In this document: positions 22,717 to 27,618 of the stretch, one piece after another
How the letters are laid out: every line of letters starts with the position of its first letter
How positions within the stretch are numbered: the stretch's first letter is position 1
Origin: Conoideocrella luteorostrata
Lineage: Eukaryota; Ascomycota; Sordariomycetes; Hypocreales; Clavicipitaceae
Assembly: GCA_032433595.1 (NCBI GenBank)
Contig: JASWJB010000446.1
Span: 1-27,618, forward strand
DNA length: 27,618 bases
Direction: 5' to 3'
Translations under genes and position numbers: made by a program
The notes under the pieces: generated by a model
Database searches by the model: none
Seen by the model: only the letters and a program-made list of their open reading frames with translations
What the model was told of the DNA's origin: nothing

Positions 22717-23298
22717 AGGTACTGTACTATGGAACCTATCTTTAGAATAGATATGATGGAGGAGCCACAGCCGCCAGTTGCCGATGCCACACGAGGCGGC
22801 TGTGTCTCGCCCTATTCTGTCGGACAATTTTCATCTCTGCACGTTTGTGTTCCCACCGGCGGAGAATTCTCTGATTGCGTTGATGACATGGGTCGGAGTC
22901 TATCTCGCTGCCCCACAGGCAAGAATTTGGAACAGCCAGTCGAACTTGGAACCAGATTTGTGTGTTTCTTGTACTCGTATCCGGTAACTGGACAGGATCG
23001 GGAGTCTTGCCCCGTGTGATTCATGTTTGCGTTGCGAGCTGCTCCATATCCAATGTAACTCATCGAGTTTTAGGATCTAGCTGGTGTATGATTTGTAGTT
23101 AGTCGGTGCATCCGAGGTACTTAGAGGGACTAGGCTGTTAGGTTAAACAACGTTAATACGTTGGTGAGACTCATAAAGTTGACTCTCGTGGTCTACTCCT
23201 GGATTAAGACCCTGTACCAGTTTAACTTCCTGGTCCTCAAGAACGATAACCGCTACCAATACGAGTTCTATAGATATTGAAGTTGTTTTGAAGGAGAA

Positions 23299-23312
23299 GG
23301 GGGGGGGGGGGG
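23299..23312. repeat. G14 homopolymer
   Basis: A run of 14 G lies in gene-poor DNA. Homopolymers of this length are prone to length error in sequencing and to slippage in the genome. Confidence 0.9.
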
Positions 23313-24736
23313 TGCCTATAAGAACAACATTCATTATAGGGTAAGCGTGGTGGGTTCAACTCATATACAACCCCGAATAAACGACATTACTTACCGGCGT
23401 TTTTTTTTAAAACCACTCTATATTCTAACACGCGATATAAATACCTCAAACAATGTTGTCAACTGCTATGGCGCCGCTTTAGCGAGTAACATCAAGTATC
23501 GGACACGGAGATGTACTGAGTTAACAATGCCTTCAAAACGCACCGCCAGAAAAAAAAACACTCAAGACAATGTCTACAGATGAAGCCCCACTGCTAGTTC
23601 TACTTCATGAAACCAGGTACGTATTTACAGCTAACACATATAATTCTTCAACTGCAGAGAACTCTCCCTTAAGATACGATAGCCTTACGGCAACAGTTCT
23701 TGAGTTATGGAATCGCTCGTAGGGGATAGCCCCGCGTGCGAGGCGGACGAAGCGACACTAGGGTGTACAAGTGCTCTCTTATACGAAATAAATAAAGTAG
23801 ATATACTGGCATACCGTACAGTTGTCTATAGTAACTAGACAAATTCATGAAATCGGGTGACATTGATCCGAAGACAACGAGGAAGACGAAGAAGACGAAG
23901 AAGACAACCATGGCCAGAGACGAGACAAACATTGCACCAATAGTAACCAAGCAAGAAGTGCTATGTAAATAATGAGACTAGTGCTGATCATCGTATGAAG
24001 ACCAACAGACTGCGTAGATCACCTCAATTCACGAAACAAACTTCACACACCTGCAAAGGAGAAAACTTGTTGCTGAGCCGTCCACAGGAACGATGTCAAC
24101 CGGATTTCCGACTCGCAGCCCATTACTTCGCTAACACCCGTAACCGGAGTCACATGAAGACGTGGTTGTCTACGAGATGTGCGTCACGAAGAGCCTCGGA
24201 CATATGACGGTCTGCAATATGTTGTGCTGGAGGGTTGCCAACAACGTCAATGACGTCAATTCGCATAAAAAGAATGTACGTAGTTGTCTCACCGGGCCGC
24301 GATTCGAGCCGTATCTCGACTATCCCATCAATGTCGAGTCATACCATGTTCGCCACGAGGGAAGCTATTGATTGCGGAACCATCACACGAAGAGCAGTTC
24401 GCCGTTCGGATGGATGGTGCGCAAGAACCAACATAACAAGGGTCAAGGAAGAGAGAAAATCTATTGTTGGCGCTGCAGCATTTATGATACAGACAAGAAA
24501 TCACCGTTCTGCAAGGTAAGTAAAGTAGCCTTGCTGACAGGTCCTCCACATTGCAGTCATGGCAGATTATACATGGGGCATAACTCCACACAAGCACTCC
24601 GTCAAATAGCCTCCATTTTGGTGGTATTGCTTTCCTCGCATTGGTCCGTCCCCATATCCCCCAATATGCTGGCTGGTGTCGACTGGGGAATGTATAGCTT
24701 ATCCAGGTAGGACTGCTGGTTTGAAGGGGGCAGCAT

Positions 24737-25315
24737 TTATCGGAGCTTAGACCAGAGCTTAGGGGCGGCGCAAGCAGTGGCGCAGTGGGCGAGGTGGAAG
24801 ACTAGGAAGAATATGTCAGTCGCTGCAAACAAAAGACTGCGTAGACGGTGTACCGGATTGTTTCAAATCACAATCACAGTCACAAACCCGTTTCTTGAAT
24901 GACAAGTTTCGAGAAGTGAGAAATGGTTTGAGGGATCAATACATACATTCCTCAACGCAGTCCTCCTTGGCCTCGCCTTCACTCTCCTGTTGGTGAACGC
25001 GCTCAACGCACTCATCAAAGTGATGCTTGGCGGGGGCGCACTGAGCTGAGTTCTTGCACTCTGTACATTGAACAAAACGGAAGACGTAGTCAGCATATTA
25101 CCCGATGACGAAAGAAAAGGAAACGAAAAAAATCACTAAAAGACAACAGTTTGGCGTGATATGGTGTTGCGAGCAACAAGTCGGAAATGCCTCGCCTGAA
25201 TAGCCGAGGATCATGGCGACGACTCCGTGATGCGGCAAAGGGGCCAGTAAAATACCCACCTTCCTCAAGAGTCTCCTTGGGATCAACAATCTCCTCTTCA
25301 TCATCATCCTCCTCC

Positions 25316-25347
<32 letters not shown>

Positions 25348-25674
25348 TCCTTCAGCTTCCTCGGACTCTTCAGACTCCTCGGTGGCCTCCTCGGTAGATT
25401 CCTCGGTAGCCTCTTCGTCCTTAGACTCGGTTTCGGCAGCCTGCTCCTCCTGAATAGACAGTTTCGTTAGCGAGACCAATCCAAAAGGCGTATCAATTCC
25501 CGACGCTGCCGCCGCAATTGGGGGTGGTGATGACGGAACAATGCGCATCGTGCACCAAGGGGAGGAAGACAGGTCGATTCGTACCTTGGGCTCCTTGGCG
25601 GGAGCCTCAGCTTCGACAACGCTCCATGGCGTCACAGCCTCGACAATCTCGGAAAAGGCGTCCCAGATACCCAT
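24737..25674 (-). CDS. QCR6: Cytochrome b-c1 complex subunit 6 (acidic hinge protein)
   Basis: QCR6 is the small acidic subunit of mitochondrial respiratory complex III, facing the intermembrane space beside cytochrome c1 and aiding cytochrome c docking. Exons are 25674-25585, 25449-25260, 25060-24947 and 24801-24737, giving 152 aa. The N-terminal 30 residues (MGIWDAFSEIVEAVTP...) precede a 60-residue Glu/Asp-rich block that includes an uninterrupted run of 11 Glu encoded by a TCC/GAG microsatellite. The C-terminal hinge has the paired-cysteine helices: EECKN...C, DECVERV, EDCVEEFFHL and HCATACAAPKLWSKL. The third intron splits the first Phe of EEFFHL, and the reading frame closes exactly on TAA at 24737. 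Introns of 135, 199 and 145 bp are long for a protein this small. A CCAAT box lies 137 bp upstream of the ATG. Confidence 0.93.
25307..25341. repeat. TCC microsatellite inside QCR6 exon 2
   Basis: About 11.7 perfect TCC units on the plus strand read as GAG codons on the coding strand and specify the poly-Glu run. Because the unit is a codon, length changes would keep the frame. Confidence 0.9.
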
Positions 25675-25810
25675 CGTGACTGGTGACTAGATCACAATGG
25701 CAAGGTGGTGGATATATGTTTAGAGAGGTGTCTCGCCAAAATCATGAGAGATCGGAAGCTCTCGGTCAAAGTCGCGAAAGCGAAAACTGATCCGGAATTG
25801 ACGCACTTTG

Positions 25811-25815
25811 ATTGG
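25811..25815 (-). promoter_or_regulatory. CCAAT box upstream of QCR6
   Basis: ATTGG on the plus strand reads CCAAT toward QCR6, 137 bp before its ATG. The heterotrimeric HAP complex binds CCAAT and is known to drive respiratory genes in fungi, so the site fits the gene. Its use is inferred. Confidence 0.45.
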
Positions 25816-25847
25816 CTCACAGATGGTATGCCGGATCACGCCCTTTA

Positions 25848-25854
25848 TCACGTG
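25848..25854. promoter_or_regulatory. CACGTG E-box upstream of QCR6
   Basis: TCACGTG lies about 175 bp before the QCR6 ATG, 33 bp beyond the CCAAT box. Cbf1-type bHLH factors bind this core and help respiratory gene expression in yeasts. Function here is inferred. Confidence 0.35.
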
Positions 25855-26406
25855 CGCTCTATTAGACGCAGCACGCTAGTTAGTTCCCAGCAATAACGCT
25901 AATGCGTAGTTAGTACAAACTAGTTACTTAATTACCCAGGTAGGGAATGGCACTCAAACTCAAGTTTGTGTCGAAATAGCTTCATTTTGAACATGTCTTT
26001 GGCACTAGTACGTCAGTAACCGCAGAACATTAAGGTCATACGGTGTCACTAATGAATGAAACATATCTACGCTATTCTTCCAGCCAACAAGCCCTGTTTA
26101 CATGCCATTGTGACAAGTTTATTTCAAGCCAGGACTAATAAAAAGACAAGAATGGAGCATATGAAAACAACGGGAGCCCATCAGAGTGTCAACGCAAACC
26201 CAATTTTAAATAATCATTTTTGCTGCAAGCGCCGTAGAAGCCATGGATTTTCTTGGATACATACCCTGAATCTCAAGGTGCGTAGAACACAATCTCTGTA
26301 ACTGCATAATGTATATACACCAGCCATTGTCAAAACAACGACACTGGTACAACGAAACAATGGCGCTTCAGGCTGCTCAAAGAGAAGACAAATTATGGAA
26401 ACATGA

Positions 26407-27237
26407 TTAGCCGTCTGCTGTGCCGCGGTCTACCTCACCGCGAATGTGATCTTCGAGGCGCATACTAATCTGCTGCGCTTGCGCCTCGTCATAGTTTGGC
26501 GGTGGCTCATCGGGTGCTCTACGGCTGGAAGAGCTATCCGATCGATTGGTTCGTGGAACCTGCAGGGTGCTTGTCGATTCTGGCGGATGATTGTCAGAAG
26601 CCTCGTACGCAGGCAAAGGCTCGTCAGGTACGTCCGTGCCAGGGCCCATCTCTCGTCGCATCTCCTGGTATTGGAACAATCGTTCCCGCAGACGAATATA
26701 AGCCTCATTAAATTCCATCATTCCGCCGTCAGAGAAAGTGAATTTGACCTCTATTCTTGGTAGATCAGGCGGGACACCTCCTCCAGAGACGGGAATGCAG
26801 TCAGATTTCCATACCCAACCCCACCACATGGATGACGAAGTGCTGGAATCCTGAAATTTGAGAATTGGAGCACTAAAGGACTCAAATTTTGGTTCTTGCG
26901 TAGGTTTAGCGGGCAAATACACAATCTGATGGACGCAGGTTTAGCAAAAGAAAAACCGATTGTCGTGGCACTGTGGCTGAAGACTAACTCTTTTGTTTGT
27001 GAGAAACAGTGTGCCTTTGTCGCTCTTACACTGGAAAGGCGCACATCGAGCCTTCAACTCTTGCGGCACAGATAACTCGCATGATATTCTTGAGTCGAGC
27101 TTAAGAAGAATTCGCTCGTTTCCTAGCTTGACGAACCCTCCCTGATTTAGCATAACCCAACTAGCAGGAGAGTCAGGGTTAGTTGGACGTCTAGGCCGAG
27201 ATGGACTGGTAATCAGGTAATCGTGTGGGTTGTCCAT
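26407..27237 (-). CDS. WBP2-like GRAM-domain protein with PPxY motif
   Basis: WBP2-family proteins carry an N-terminal GRAM/PH-like domain and C-terminal PPxY motifs that bind WW domains of ubiquitin ligases (NEDD4/Rsp5) and co-activators. Exons are 27237-26989 and 26925-26407, giving 255 aa. The GRAM-like part covers about residues 25-150, including CKSDKGTLFLTNKR joined to IVYLPAKP across the single 63-bp intron and later FTFSDGGMMEFNEAYIRLRE. The donor is GTTAGT, a less common form. The tail is Pro/Ser-rich and has PLPAY (186-190) and a good PPPNY (224-228), then a charged end. Its partner is likely an Rsp5/HulA-type ligase by family analogy, not by anything seen here. An uORF overlaps the start codon out of frame. 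Confidence 0.9.
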
Positions 27238-27281
27238 GGTGAACCATCAACAAGTTGATGTACACGGAGACCAAGTCCCAT
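27213..27281 (-). other. Upstream ORF overlapping the WBP2-like start codon
   Basis: An ATG at 27281 opens a 22-codon frame that begins MGLGLRVHQLVD and stops at 27213, 25 nt past the main ATG at 27237 in a different frame. Ribosomes that start there would bypass the main start. It has effect only if the transcript begins upstream of 27281, which is likely for a typical leader but unproven. Confidence 0.4.
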
Positions 27282-27618
27282 GGATATGAAAGCGCCAGGT
27301 ATCGTGGGAACAAGAACAGGAGCTGTATTATATGATCGAGATGGGAGGACGGGCGGAGATGTAACTTTGATAGTGAAATGGCAATGCAGTTTAAAACATG
27401 ATACTGGATCGAAATGACAGAACCCAGATGACAAGGACGACACATCAAGTGAACACATGGGAAGGGGAACAAATATGGAGAGCCAGACCAAGGGAAAAAC
27501 AACCCCCAACACGATTAGGAACCCAAGAGAGGAAGCCTGGATGAAGGGGTGAATTGAGGTGAGGGTGAGGGCCGAGGGTAACGGGGGAAGGGGGGGGGGG
27601 GGGGGGGTGTGTACTGGG
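27238..27618. other. Promoter side of WBP2-like gene, G-rich window end
   Basis: The upstream flank of the WBP2-like gene contains an overlapping uORF and a TATA-like ATATAAT (27328-27334 on the minus strand). It ends in G-rich DNA: four G-tracts at 27563-27587 that fit a G-quadruplex pattern, then 18 G at 27590-27607. Confidence 0.5.

Larger units (their letters stand above)
19390..24736. other. 5.3-kb gene-poor region between MFS and QCR6 genes
   Basis: This holds the MFS promoter on the left and the QCR6 3' side on the right. I found no frame with family resemblance. It carries twelve of the 23 exact ACTCCGTA/TACGGAGT copies (19678-22708), a GGAT tract (19782-19819), an 8-bp triple repeat (20772-20795), a 9-bp minisatellite (21440-21600), G14 at 23299-23312, a possible LTR scrap (about 23650-23841) and a TGACGTCA palindrome (24251). 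A Cys-containing frame from the ATG at 22732 (about 95 codons) is unsupported. Confidence 0.5.
25675..26406. other. Intergenic region: QCR6 promoter and WBP2-like 3' end
   Basis: This 0.7-kb stretch has no supported gene. The QCR6 side carries an inverted CCAAT box and a CACGTG box. The right part is the downstream flank of the WBP2-like gene. Confidence 0.55.

Noticed and set aside
22732..23019. A plus-strand frame of about 95 codons from an ATG, with several Cys, as in small secreted proteins.
   Set aside because: There is no signal peptide at its start, the Cys spacing matches no known pattern, and the minus strand is also open here.
23705..23950. A minus-strand frame of 81 codons with a very hydrophobic Phe/Val run, as if a membrane segment.
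   Set aside because: The hydrophobic run comes from a GAAGAC simple repeat read on the other strand, and the rest overlaps the LTR-like segment.

Overview
This window is nuclear DNA from a filamentous ascomycete, most likely Eurotiales (Aspergillus, Penicillium or Talaromyces type). The evidence is intron-split genes with short introns (63-199 bp), CTAAC or CTGAC branch points and GT..AG ends, eukaryotic families (Ste20 kinase, vigilin, Erg27, QCR6, WBP2-like), and very many copies of the intergenic octamer ACTCCGTA. The order-level call rests on protein and intron style plus memory of this motif, not on a search. Both ends run into long homopolymers (T at the left, G at the right), so the window may be a whole contig.

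Six protein genes were rebuilt exon by exon, and each gives an uninterrupted frame. From left to right they are: a Ste20-type p21-activated kinase on the minus strand (1650-4457, 5 exons, 842 aa); a vigilin/Scp160 multi-KH RNA-binding protein on the plus strand (9679-13658, 3 exons, 1280 aa); Erg27 3-keto-sterol reductase on the plus strand (14752-16368, 3 exons, 476 aa); a 12-helix MFS transporter of SLC49/FLVCR type on the minus strand (17702-19389, 3 exons, 491 aa); QCR6, the acidic hinge subunit of respiratory complex III, on the minus strand (24737-25674, 4 exons, 152 aa); and a WBP2-like GRAM protein with a PPxY motif on the minus strand (26407-27237, 2 exons, 255 aa). They are unrelated housekeeping functions: polarity signalling, translation-linked RNA binding, ergosterol synthesis, transport, respiration and a likely adaptor protein. 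Nothing suggests a metabolite cluster or an operon-like unit.

Two intergenic stretches are long for such a genome: about 5.2 kb between the divergent kinase and vigilin genes, and about 5.3 kb between the MFS and QCR6 genes. I found no convincing gene in either. They hold simple repeats, a degenerate 9-bp minisatellite, hairpins, a possible LTR scrap near 23.65-23.84 kb, and most of the ACTCCGTA copies.

I see no new multi-gene system. The strongest unexplained signal is the octamer ACTCCGTA/TACGGAGT. I counted 23 exact copies, all outside exons, against roughly one expected by chance. Several are arranged as tandem pairs, as a perfect 16-bp palindrome, or as a 10-bp hairpin with a 3-nt loop.
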